DNA of 64,000 nucleotides from assembly GCA_945860165.1 (NCBI GenBank), contig CAMAPL010000001.1, positions 1 through 64,000 on the forward strand. Direction: 5' to 3'. The DNA comes from Rhizobium sp. Q54. GTDB taxonomy: Bacteria; Pseudomonadota; Alphaproteobacteria; Micropepsales; Micropepsaceae. The position numbers were made by a program, and so were the translations under genes. Below are positions 8,208 to 15,890 of the stretch, one piece after another. Position 1 is the stretch's first letter; each line of letters opens with the position of its first letter. The notes under the pieces were generated by a model. It made no database searches and was not told where the DNA came from. It saw nothing but the letters and a program-made list of their open reading frames with translations.

Positions 8208-9716
8208 ATGATCCTGAAACAGCGACTTCTGGCGTCCGCCATGACCATATTGATGGCATGCGCAGTTGTGCCGCCGGCAACAGCCGCGCCCTGGATGCGT
8301 GGTTTTGTGGTCGGTTCCTACGAGTATGCTTTCCGCTATGGCGGACGGGCCGGTTTCACCCGCGAAGGCGAGATCGAGCCAGGCGCGGACTGCCGCCATG
8401 GCAGCAGTACCCATTTCGCCGATGACGTCCGCACCAAGCACGCCGTGGCGAGCCAGACATGGCGCACGCAGCAAGAGATCGACTGGATCTCCGCGCCGCC
8501 GGGATTGGAAAAGGTGCGCGCCCCCAACCTGACACGTTTCTATATCTGGGACCGCGCGCTGTCGCATCGCGGCTACAAGAAAGAGATTGAAACATACGTC
8601 AATCCTTTCGCCGCCGAGGATCCCGGCCAGCCCGAGGTCACTAGCCGCATTGGCGACGGCTTCAATCTGGACGGCAAGGTCAAGGTTGACGACTTTGTCA
8701 GTGCTGACGGCGAGCAGGGTATCGACAATGCCCTGTACCGGGCCTGGGGATGCGATGCGCCCTGGCGCGGTAATGGCAATGCCACCTTGCACCTGCGTGC
8801 CAACGACAAGATGCAGGGCGGACTGTACACGATGGTGGTCCGCATCTCTGGCAACAAAGACCCGATGAATGATGACAACGCCACGGTCGAGATCGGCTAT
8901 TCGCCCGACAAGATCACCCAGAATGCCCGCAGCGAAGTGGCGACCGATTTTTCCTACCGGATTGTCAAAAGCGAGCAATATACGAAACTGAAGGCTAAAA
9001 TTCGCAATGGCGTGGTCGAAACGCAGCAGGTAGCGGCGCTGCATACGCCCCGCATCGCCTGGTTCTATGACCAGACCGGGGATACGAACTTCACCCAGGG
9101 CCGCATTCGCCTCAACATCGCTGCAGACGGCCAGTCGGCCACGGGCCTTGTCGGCGGCTATCGCAACTGGCGCGACCTGTATGCCGAGAACACTTTCGCC
9201 CAGGATGGCGGCCAGCAGGGCATCCGCGAACATGAAGATCATGTCGCGCTTTACTACGCCCTGCGGCGCAATGCCGACGGCATGTACAATGCCAAGACAC
9301 GAAAATATGACGGCATCTCCAGCGTCTATCGTATCAAACTGGCCACGGCCTATGTGATCGATCCGGACAAGCCGGTGGAACTCTCCAAGCTGCTGGTGGA
9401 AGAAGACCGCAAGGCCGCTTTTGAAGCCACCAAATTTGCCGTGATCAAGGGCACCGACACCCGCATCCCGCAACTGGTGCCGCCCGGCACAACCCAGGCT
9501 GCGATCGGGATCATGGAACGGCTGGTGGTTGATCTGCCGAGCAAGGATTTCTTTCTTAAAACCCTGTATCGTCAACGCTTTCCTGGCGAGGACGAAGAGG
9601 GCATTCCGCCCTGGTTGCAGGACAGTTTCGGCCGCACGAAACCGCAACTTCCGCCGCAGCCTACAAAGCCACAGCAGGAGGCGAGGGAAATAGGCATTCC
9701 GTTGGCAAAGCCTTAG
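8208..9716 (+). CDS. exported protein of unrecognised family, full-length paralogue of the 1-699 fragment
   Basis: The 502-residue product has a good Sec signal peptide (MILKQRLL..., cleavage near ATAAP at about residue 26) preceded by GGAGGAG. I recognise no catalytic motif. The N-terminal third is rich in aromatic residues and includes an EGEIEPGADCRHG segment; the C-terminal half matches the truncated copy at the left edge of the window, with a shared ENTFAQDGGQQGIREHED core. The C-terminal 30 residues are a proline/glutamine-rich tail. A small exported protein gene begins directly after its stop codon. A 634-residue open frame on the opposite strand overlaps it but is a high-GC shadow. 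Periplasmic or outer-membrane-associated location is inferred; the function is unknown. Confidence 0.85.
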   Translation: MILKQRLLASAMTILMACAVVPPATAAPWMRGFVVGSYEYAFRYGGRAGFTREGEIEPGADCRHGSSTHFADDVRTKHAVASQTWRTQQEIDWISAPPGLEKVRAPNLTRFYIWDRALSHRGYKKEIETYVNPFAAEDPGQPEVTSRIGDGFNLDGKVKVDDFVSADGEQGIDNALYRAWGCDAPWRGNGNATLHLRANDKMQGGLYTMVVRISGNKDPMNDDNATVEIGYSPDKITQNARSEVATDFSYRIVKSEQYTKLKAKIRNGVVETQQVAALHTPRIAWFYDQTGDTNFTQGRIRLNIAADGQSATGLVGGYRNWRDLYAENTFAQDGGQQGIREHEDHVALYYALRRNADGMYNAKTRKYDGISSVYRIKLATAYVIDPDKPVELSKLLVEEDRKAAFEATKFAVIKGTDTRIPQLVPPGTTQAAIGIMERLVVDLPSKDFFLKTLYRQRFPGEDEEGIPPWLQDSFGRTKPQLPPQPTKPQQEAREIGIPLAKP

Positions 9717-10064
9717 ATGGCCAAAACCCGGCTGCCGTCTCTCGCCGTCGCTATCCTGATGACCATCATGCTGGCTAACCCGACTGTGACCCGGGCGGAT
9801 GCCGGGTCGGGCAGGCCATCGCCAGCCCCCCGATCTGGCGATGGTATTGTCTACAATGCGGGTGGGTGCCCTACGGGGCAGATACGGCAGTATTCGGAAG
9901 GCGGCGCAGGCCCCGGCTCGGACTGCGGGACCTGGAAATTCGACGACACGGTAATTGCCTATGTTCACAAAATGCCAAAGCATAACCTGCACTGGGTCTG
10001 CGCCGTCCCATTTGCGTCGTGTGACGAGGGTGGGGCAAGCCGTTCGATGGAGATCAACGAGTGA
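9717..10064 (+). CDS. small exported protein, unknown function
   Basis: The ATG immediately follows the TAG of the upstream gene with no spacer, suggesting translational coupling. The 115 residues start with a signal peptide (residues 1 to about 27, ending VTRADA). The mature part is about 88 residues and contains four cysteines (GGCPTG, SDCGTW, WVCAVP, ASCDEG), which could form two disulfides in the periplasm. The N-terminal mature section echoes the upstream family's 'GCP...G..R.Y..GG.GPGSDCGTW' style but no domain is recognised. The coupling implies it works with the 8208-9716 protein. Confidence 0.7.
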   Translation: MAKTRLPSLAVAILMTIMLANPTVTRADAGSGRPSPAPRSGDGIVYNAGGCPTGQIRQYSEGGAGPGSDCGTWKFDDTVIAYVHKMPKHNLHWVCAVPFASCDEGGASRSMEINE

Positions 10065-10134
10065 TGATCGACGGTCGGTTTTGAAGTAAGCAAAAGAACA
10101 ACGCGTCTAACGATCGCGTGTTCAGGAGGAAAAG

Positions 10135-11391
10135 TTGGGTCACGTGAGATTCGCCGTTCGCCATCGCGTTGTCTCTTTCACAGTCGCGCTTGCCGCCGTC
10201 ACCTATCTCGACCGCGTTTGCATCGCGGTCCTCGCGCCCCAGATCAGCGCCGAGCTGGAATTATCGCGTATCCAGATGGGCTATATTTTCAGCGCCTTCG
10301 CGGTCGCCTATGCCCTGTTCGAAGTGCCCACGGCCTGGTGGGCCGATCGCGACGGCGCCCGCCGGGTGCTCAGCCGCATCGTGCTGTGGTGGTCGGTCTT
10401 CACGGTAGCAACCGCCTTCGCCTGGAACTTCGCTTCCCTGCTGGTCATCCGTTTTCTGTTTGGTGCGGGTGAGGCGGGGGCATGGCCCTGTGTCGCGCGC
10501 GTGTTCTCGCGCTGGGTTCCCCTCACCGAGCGTGGCCGCATCCAAGGAATTTTCTTCGCCGGCGCACATCTTTCCGGTGGCCTGACGCCGCTGCTCGTCG
10601 CCTTACTCGCGGGTCTCCTGGAATGGCGTGCGATATTCATTATGTTTGGGTTCATCGGCGTGCTGTGGAGCTTAGGATGGTATGTCTGGTTCCGGGACGA
10701 GCCGCGCGAGCATCCTGCTGTGCCGGCGGAGGAGCGCGATCATATCGAGGCGACGCGCGGGCTGTCCGCTGGCCACACCGGCAGCTGGACCGCCGTGTTC
10801 CGCACGCCTACCGTGGCCCCGCTTTGCCTGGCAGCCTTTGCTAACAGTTACGGCTTTTATTTCTTCATCACCTGGCTTCCGACCTATCTGGGGCAGGCGC
10901 GCGGCATGACGGGGATGCAGCTGGCGATCTTTTCGGGCCTGCCGCTCTTGTTCAGCGTTATTGCCGATCTTGTCGGCGGCGAGGGCTCCGACAGGTTGGC
11001 TCGTGTAATCTCGTTGCGCAACGCGCGCCGGACGTTCGGAACAGGCGGCTACGCCCTGGCCGCGATTGCGATTTTCTGCGCCACGCAAATGAACAACGGC
11101 CTTATGGCGGGATTCTTGATCGCCATCGGCGGCGCCTGTTCGATGCTGACGCTGGCGCCGGCCTGGGCGACGGCGGTCGATGTCGGTGGCCGCCATGCCG
11201 GCGTGACAGCCGCGACCATGAACACGATGGGGCAGGTCGGCGGCATCCTCAGCCCGCTCGCGCTGGCGTATCTGGTGGATGCGACAAACGACTGGAACAT
11301 CCCGCTGATGGTCCTGGCGGGCATCTATGCCATCGCCGGTGTGGCATGGCTGGCGATCAACCCCGATCAACGGGTCGAGGTCAGGGCGTAG
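10135..11391 (+). CDS. MFS permease, anion:cation symporter-like (ACS/ExuT group)
   Basis: AGGAGGA at 10124-10130 sets the start at TTG 10135; a GTG at 10144 is the alternative. The 418 residues show about twelve hydrophobic segments. YLDRVCIAVLAPQI at the first membrane segment and the following GYIFSAFAVAYALFEVP..WWADRDGARRVL match the MFS cytoplasmic loop 2-3 signature (G-x-x-x-D-R-x-G-x-R), and RFLFGAGEAGAWPCVARV is typical of the ACS family that includes hexuronate, glucarate and tartrate carriers. It sits at the end of the exported catabolic region, so it probably imports the product made in the periplasm. The transported compound cannot be named. Confidence 0.85.
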   Translation: MGHVRFAVRHRVVSFTVALAAVTYLDRVCIAVLAPQISAELELSRIQMGYIFSAFAVAYALFEVPTAWWADRDGARRVLSRIVLWWSVFTVATAFAWNFASLLVIRFLFGAGEAGAWPCVARVFSRWVPLTERGRIQGIFFAGAHLSGGLTPLLVALLAGLLEWRAIFIMFGFIGVLWSLGWYVWFRDEPREHPAVPAEERDHIEATRGLSAGHTGSWTAVFRTPTVAPLCLAAFANSYGFYFFITWLPTYLGQARGMTGMQLAIFSGLPLLFSVIADLVGGEGSDRLARVISLRNARRTFGTGGYALAAIAIFCATQMNNGLMAGFLIAIGGACSMLTLAPAWATAVDVGGRHAGVTAATMNTMGQVGGILSPLALAYLVDATNDWNIPLMVLAGIYAIAGVAWLAINPDQRVEVRA

Positions 11392-11732
11392 TCTGCCGCA
11401 GAATTGGCGGATGGGGTGTCCGGTTTTAAGCAATCCGTCCCTAACCACACGCGTCTACAATATTGGTATAAAAGCCATGTATATATAGCTTTTGAAGCCA
11501 CACAGGTCCACGACCGTCTATTTGCCTCTAATTGTAATTTTCTAGTTGTGAAAGTACAGCGCTAGAAATTTAGCCTATGAGTTTACCCTCTACTGCCATG
11601 CCAGAGTTTTTTGTTGGTCTTCATTTTTGGCTGGCTGGAGACCGTTCCATTTTAGGAAAATGAAGATTCAAGTTGTAAGCCGCCTCTGTATGTCAAAAGA
11701 ATTGGGAAATACCCTAGAGAAGGTTTAATTCC
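11392..11732. other. AT-rich intergenic region without a gene
   Basis: This 341-base stretch is much richer in A+T than its surroundings. No credible reading frame, RNA gene or repeat was found. A weak dyad (AAAAGC at about 11470, GCTTTT at about 11490) is separated by an AT-rich loop. It probably contains the promoter of the fatty-acid-hydroxylase gene at 11733 and marks the left edge of a compositionally different segment. Confidence 0.5.
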
Positions 11733-12842
11733 ATGTCGCAACCAGCCATACAATCAAATACAATATACTTAAAAGTCTTAAGGCCGTTTTGGGTCTGGTT
11801 TGGTCGAGCAGCCGAGCGCGTATTCCACCCGGTCGAGAAACTTTTCTATGTCGCAGTTGTAAAGCAAATCAGCTGGTTGCTCGACCACATTGATCCTTTA
11901 AGTCATAGGATTGAAGGCACACTCTTCAAAAAAATTCTGCAGGTTACGATCTTTCCGCTGTTCATGACGGCCACCGTCGTAATCGGTTTCAATTTGGTCA
12001 AGGGCGGCTATACAAGCCAGACCTTCATTGCATCCATAGGCATGTATCTTATCTATGGTGCGATATGGATGCCACTTGAGCGGCTGATTCCGTTTAGTAG
12101 GAAGTGGCTGAAAAACTCCGACGGGTCGACCGACGTCATGCTGCTGTTCGGCAACAAGATTTGCGGCGACTGGATTATAGTGCCGCTGCAATTCGCGACC
12201 ATCGCCATTGTGGTGCAGGAGATATCGCCAGCGATAGGGCAATCCATTTGGCCATCATCGCTCCCGCTCTTGGCGCAAGTCTTTTTGCTTCTGGTGATTA
12301 ACGATTTCTTCCGCTACTGGTACCACCGGTGGATGCATGAAAACAGTTTCATGTGGCGCTGGCACGCCGTGCACCATTCCTCGGAACGCCTGTACTGGTT
12401 CAACGGCACCAGGTCCCACCCGCTCGAAAGACTTGTGAATGGCTTCCTGTGGGCAATCCCGCTGGCGTTCGTAAAAGCGCCTGTCGAAATCGTGTTCGTG
12501 GCCTACCTGGTCAGTCGCACGATCGGCCGCTTCCAGCACACCAATATGGACGTGATCCTGGGACCATTTGATTACATTTTCTCCTCGCCGAAAAATCATC
12601 GTTATCACCATTCGAAAAACATGCGGGAAGGCAACACCAATTACGGCGGCGACGTCATAATCTGGGATCTTCTATTCGGCACCTTCTATTTGCCAAAAGG
12701 CAAACAGCCCAGCGATGATATCGGTGTCGGGGACGTGGTTAATTATCCGCAGTCGTTCGTCGGCTTGATGTTGGCCCCCTTCAATCACCGCGCTTTGCAG
12801 AAACAGTCGCAAGCGCCTGTAAAAATCGTCGCAGCTGAATGA
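11733..12842 (+). CDS. sterol desaturase / fatty acid hydroxylase superfamily membrane protein
   Basis: The 369 residues contain several membrane segments (about residues 70-120, 150-200, 240-265) and the eight-histidine pattern of the di-iron hydroxylase family: HRWMH (His198, His202), HAVHH (His211, His214, His215) and HRYHHS (His289, His292, His293). Members insert oxygen into lipid or sterol alkyl chains at the membrane, and this one most likely acts on a lipid. By eye its base composition is lower in GC than the flanking genes, with more AT-ending codons. It stands alone, with no cotranscribed partner. The lipid substrate is not inferable; other members include carotenoid hydroxylase-type and alkylglycerol-monooxygenase-like proteins. 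Confidence 0.82.
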   Translation: MSQPAIQSNTIYLKVLRPFWVWFGRAAERVFHPVEKLFYVAVVKQISWLLDHIDPLSHRIEGTLFKKILQVTIFPLFMTATVVIGFNLVKGGYTSQTFIASIGMYLIYGAIWMPLERLIPFSRKWLKNSDGSTDVMLLFGNKICGDWIIVPLQFATIAIVVQEISPAIGQSIWPSSLPLLAQVFLLLVINDFFRYWYHRWMHENSFMWRWHAVHHSSERLYWFNGTRSHPLERLVNGFLWAIPLAFVKAPVEIVFVAYLVSRTIGRFQHTNMDVILGPFDYIFSSPKNHRYHHSKNMREGNTNYGGDVIIWDLLFGTFYLPKGKQPSDDIGVGDVVNYPQSFVGLMLAPFNHRALQKQSQAPVKIVAAE

Positions 12843-13017
12843 CTAACCATGCCGCAGGCAGTTCCATCCAGATACAGCGGCTTCGAAGACAGCAAGTTGC
12901 GATGTGTCAGAACGCCAGATCACTCTCCGTGATTAATTTGCGTTCCTTGAACCGTCTTATAGGGCAGGGCGGTGAAGCGGTGTGGACGGGGCCATCACCT
13001 GCCGCTAGTTTGGTGCC

Positions 13018-14100
13018 ATGAATTCTTCCTTGACACGTCGCATCGTCCTGGGAGCGTGCCTTTCAATTTCGGCGCGCCCGGCCTTCGCCGCGCCGCAACG
13101 AATTTTCACGGTAGTGGGCACGGGCGTGCAGGGCATAGCTCATGACGGGGACGCCGCTGCCACCGCAAACATAAATCAGCCCTTTGGCGTGGAAAGCGCC
13201 CCGGATGGATCGCTCTGTTGGGCTGACTTCGGGAGCAACCGTGTGCTGCAATTGCGCCGCGGCAAGGTCTTCGTCGTGGCAGGCACGGGCGAAAAAGGCC
13301 ATGGCGGCGATGGCGGCCTGGCCAAGGCAGCGCGCCTTAGCGTGCCCCATGAAATCCGTTTCGACCAAGGCGGCAACATGCTTGTGGCCGAGCGCGACAC
13401 CCATTTGATCCGCAAGATCACGCGCGGCGGGATGATCTCGACCCTGGCCGGCACCGGCGCCCCGGGCTTTGGCGGCGATGGCGGCCCGTCGGAGACCGCC
13501 CAGCTCAATCAGCCGCACAGCATTGTGCTGGACCGGCGCGGCGACCTTTATATTTGTGACATCAAGAACAATCGCATCCGCAAGCGCAATGCCGCTACCG
13601 GCATCATAACCACCTGGGCGGGAACAGGGGGGGCGGCGGACACGCCGGATGGCGCGCCCCTGCTGTCGCCGCTCAATGGCCCGCGCTCCATCGATATCGG
13701 GCCGGACGGGACCATGTATTTAATCCTGCGTGAGGGTAACAAAGTCTATGCCCTTGATCCGCGCGCCGGGTGGATGCGGCACATCGCGGGCACAGGCGCC
13801 AAGGGCTATGCCGGCGATGGCGGGCCGGCGCGGGATGCGACATGGAACGGGCCCAAGGGCATCGCCTACGCGCCGGACGGCAGTCTTTATATCGCCGACA
13901 CCGAGAACCATGTGATCCGACGCGTGTCCTTGCGCGACGGTCTGGTCACCACCGTGGCGGGTACCGGGGCGCGGGGTGACGGGCCTGATGGTGATCCGTT
14001 GCGATGTTCGCTGGCGCGGCCGCACGGGCTGCATGTCCGTAATGGGCTGCTCTATATCGGGGACTCGGAAAACAACCGTATCCGGGCGTTGCGCTTATGA
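13018..14100 (+). CDS. exported NHL-repeat protein
   Basis: The 360-residue product starts with a signal peptide containing an arginine pair (TRRIVLG, residues 5-11) and ends its export region near AFAAP. The mature part has six regular NHL repeats of the pattern 'AGTG..G..GDGG.A..A.l..P......DG.lyiaD..NnriR', e.g. around residues 90-140, 150-190, 250-310. This repeat style differs from the propellers at 2084-4534 and resembles the NHL domain found in teneurin-like and bacterial surface proteins. It ends at 14100, directly against an HNH-gene remnant. Binding or scaffold role inferred; no catalytic residue can be picked out. Confidence 0.82.
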   Translation: MNSSLTRRIVLGACLSISARPAFAAPQRIFTVVGTGVQGIAHDGDAAATANINQPFGVESAPDGSLCWADFGSNRVLQLRRGKVFVVAGTGEKGHGGDGGLAKAARLSVPHEIRFDQGGNMLVAERDTHLIRKITRGGMISTLAGTGAPGFGGDGGPSETAQLNQPHSIVLDRRGDLYICDIKNNRIRKRNAATGIITTWAGTGGAADTPDGAPLLSPLNGPRSIDIGPDGTMYLILREGNKVYALDPRAGWMRHIAGTGAKGYAGDGGPARDATWNGPKGIAYAPDGSLYIADTENHVIRRVSLRDGLVTTVAGTGARGDGPDGDPLRCSLARPHGLHVRNGLLYIGDSENNRIRALRL

Positions 14101-14112
14101 CGCTTCTCTTCG

Positions 14113-14262
14113 TGGCATTGCCCAGCCGCGCATCTGCCGACAGGGCCATGTCCCGGCTACATCATTGATCATGTCACAGCCCTGAAGCGCGGCGGGTCGG
14201 ACCCCCCGGCCTATATGAAGTGGCAGACCGTCGAAGAGGCTAAGGCGAAGGATCGCGTTTAA
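14113..14262 (+). pseudogene. 3' fragment of an HNH-endonuclease-like gene
   Basis: Read in frame up to TAA 14260-14262, this segment gives PAAHLPTGPCPGYIIDHV followed by ALKRGG, MKWQTV and EEAKAKDRV, which matches the C-terminal 48 or so residues of the intact protein encoded at 21110-21427. Nucleotide similarity is high and starts within a few bases of the stop codon of the NHL gene. The 5' part (signal peptide and first cysteine region) is missing and no start codon or ribosome site is present. It is therefore a truncated direct repeat of the 21110 gene, with cluster I lying between the copies. Confidence 0.8.
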
Positions 14263-14509
14263 TAGCCCGCTATACAGTCTCTGAGGACTCCGCTGGCAGC
14301 CATTCGCCCTGGTTGAATTCCATGCCTAGCTGGGCGGTCGGATGGGACTGGGCGAGTCTGGGGATGGCTGTGGCGGGCTAATCCCAGCGGGCCTGTCAGT
14401 GCGGCGTTTCTGAACAGAGCTTGATGCCGTCCCAGCTTGGCGATATCAGCCGAAGGCGAGGCAGAGCCGGTTGAGTTGATTGTGAGATGGGCGGGATCGT
14501 GACAGGCTG

Positions 14510-14539
14510 AATGTCCGCTTTGCGCCAAAAGCGGACATT
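14510..14539. repeat. 30-base palindromic repeat, copy 1
   Basis: A perfect inverted repeat with 12-base arms, AATGTCCGCTTT and AAAGCGGACATT, encloses the loop GCGCCA. A second copy with the same loop lies at 15567-15596, on the other side of the methyltransferase gene. It looks like a REP/MITE-type element; no T-tract follows on either strand, so it is not an obvious terminator. Confidence 0.75.
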
Positions 14540-14576
14540 GGCCCTGCCGGCTAATCCAGGACACCCTTAAGAAGGG

Positions 14577-15380
14577 TCAGTGTGGCTTTCTGAAGCGCAA
14601 AGTCATGCGGTCGCTTTCGCCAATTACGTCGTATTTGGCGTGGTCGAAACTTGGATTGGGTGGCTGGCCGGAAGGCGCATCGCGGCGAATCGGAGGCAAG
14701 GTCCAGACGCCAAATGGATGATCCTTAGCGTCCTTTGAATTGGCATTGATCTCCGAGTTGGCCTCCAACACGAAGCCAGCTTTTCTTGCCAAACTCACCA
14801 CAGTCGCCGTAGCCACATACCCGTCACGGGCTTCAGTGACCTGCGGCTTCGGGTCAGCCCGATGTTCTTCTACAGCTAGAATTCCCCCGGGCTTAAGCAC
14901 AGAAAAAAAGGCCTGCATGCTTTTTTCCGCCATGCCGGGCACCCACATCCAATTGTGAATGTTGCGCGCCGTCAAAACCAAGTCGGCAGAACTGGCGGGC
15001 CCCAGCGCGCTGCCTGTCTGATCAAATACCGTGAATTTTACGTTGCTATAAAGAGCGCCATTAGTGAATTTCGCGCGGTCCTTAAGGTCTATTTCTCGAA
15101 TAGCGGCGATATAGTCCCCTCTCGTCGCCTTGGCATATGGTGCAAGAATCTCGAACCAATAACCGCCGACACCGGGCGCCACTTCTAAGACAGTTTGGCC
15201 TGGCTTCAGACCCCAGAATAAGAGGCTCGCGGAGGGATGACGTGCGCCATCGCGCCCTGCATTTGCCTTAGTGCGTGTCGGCGCCGCGATCGCGGTATCC
15301 AGGTCGACATCGGCCGCCATGGCCGAAATCGGCATCGAAGAGATCAGCGCAATCGCTAGAAGTATCACCCGCGGCGTCAT
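14577..15380 (-). CDS. exported class I SAM-dependent methyltransferase-like protein
   Basis: The 267-residue protein starts with a Sec-type signal peptide (residues 1-23, ending ISAMAAD), then has a Rossmann-like methyltransferase domain: motif I reads LEVAPGVGGYW near residue 65, followed by acidic and hydrophobic elements (AAIREIDL, SADLVLTARNIHNWM) and a late LKPGGILAVEEHR block. The C-terminus ends in a beta-strand-like MTLRFRKP. SAM is made in the cytoplasm, so a secreted methyltransferase is unusual, although related proteins with signal peptides are common in proteobacteria. It is isolated, on the minus strand, between two copies of the palindromic repeat. Activity and substrate are unproven. 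Confidence 0.8.
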   Translation of the reverse strand: MTPRVILLAIALISSMPISAMAADVDLDTAIAAPTRTKANAGRDGARHPSASLLFWGLKPGQTVLEVAPGVGGYWFEILAPYAKATRGDYIAAIREIDLKDRAKFTNGALYSNVKFTVFDQTGSALGPASSADLVLTARNIHNWMWVPGMAEKSMQAFFSVLKPGGILAVEEHRADPKPQVTEARDGYVATATVVSLARKAGFVLEANSEINANSKDAKDHPFGVWTLPPIRRDAPSGQPPNPSFDHAKYDVIGESDRMTLRFRKPH

Positions 15381-15890
15381 CTTCCAGTTCCTTTTCCCGT
15401 TGATCTTTTACTATTGTCGCGTGCGCCAACCGTTCTAACTATAGCGAGCTGTGCGTATCTCTTCCAGTTGTGAATCAATCAGTGCTGCCGCGGGGCTAGG
15501 GCTTCGGTACTACAACGAACGGAATGTGGAAGGCCATGAGCACAACATCACCTGCTCCCTGAGCCGAATGTCCACTATGCGCCAATAGCGGACATTCATT
15601 AACTCCCAGCCTAAGCCCCGCCACGAAAGGCGCAAAGGACATGACGTATCTTGGGGGCTGGCGTGCCTATATTGAAAGCCTTCTGGAATAGAGTGCTGCT
15701 CAGGATCGCGCTTTTCATGCCGAGACGGACTGATGGTTCCCCCTTGTTTCCCTTGGCGGTAATTTTTCCAGAGAATCCGCTGAAATAGCTACCGCAAGTT
15801 GCCAGTCTGATCGTTTGCAGGCATCCTTCCGCGAAACGAGGCGGGGGCCACAGGTCCTCGGCCCATGCTCACAGGGGGCGCGTCAACTGC
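15381..15890. other. intergenic region upstream of cluster I and of the methyltransferase
   Basis: These 510 bases hold the second palindromic repeat (15567-15596) and must contain the promoters for the minus-strand methyltransferase and the plus-strand cluster I. I found no gene, tRNA or recognisable remnant in the rest of it; short frames here lack ribosome sites and conserved content. Confidence 0.5.
15567..15596. repeat. 30-base palindromic repeat, copy 2
   Basis: The arms AATGTCCACTAT and ATAGCGGACATT enclose the same GCGCCA loop as copy 1. One base of the arms mismatches. Relative to copy 1 the inner stem has changed on both sides together (CTTT/AAAG there, CTAT/ATAG here), so the pairing is conserved although the sequence is not. 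Confidence 0.7.

Noticed and set aside
8088-9992. 634-codon open frame on the minus strand
   Set aside because: It lies antisense to the 8208-9716 gene, which has a signal peptide, a ribosome site and a paralogue. The antisense product is low in known motifs and is an artefact of high GC.
12839-13021. 60-codon frame between the hydroxylase and NHL genes
   Set aside because: Overlaps both neighbours' ends and has no ribosome site or conserved content.
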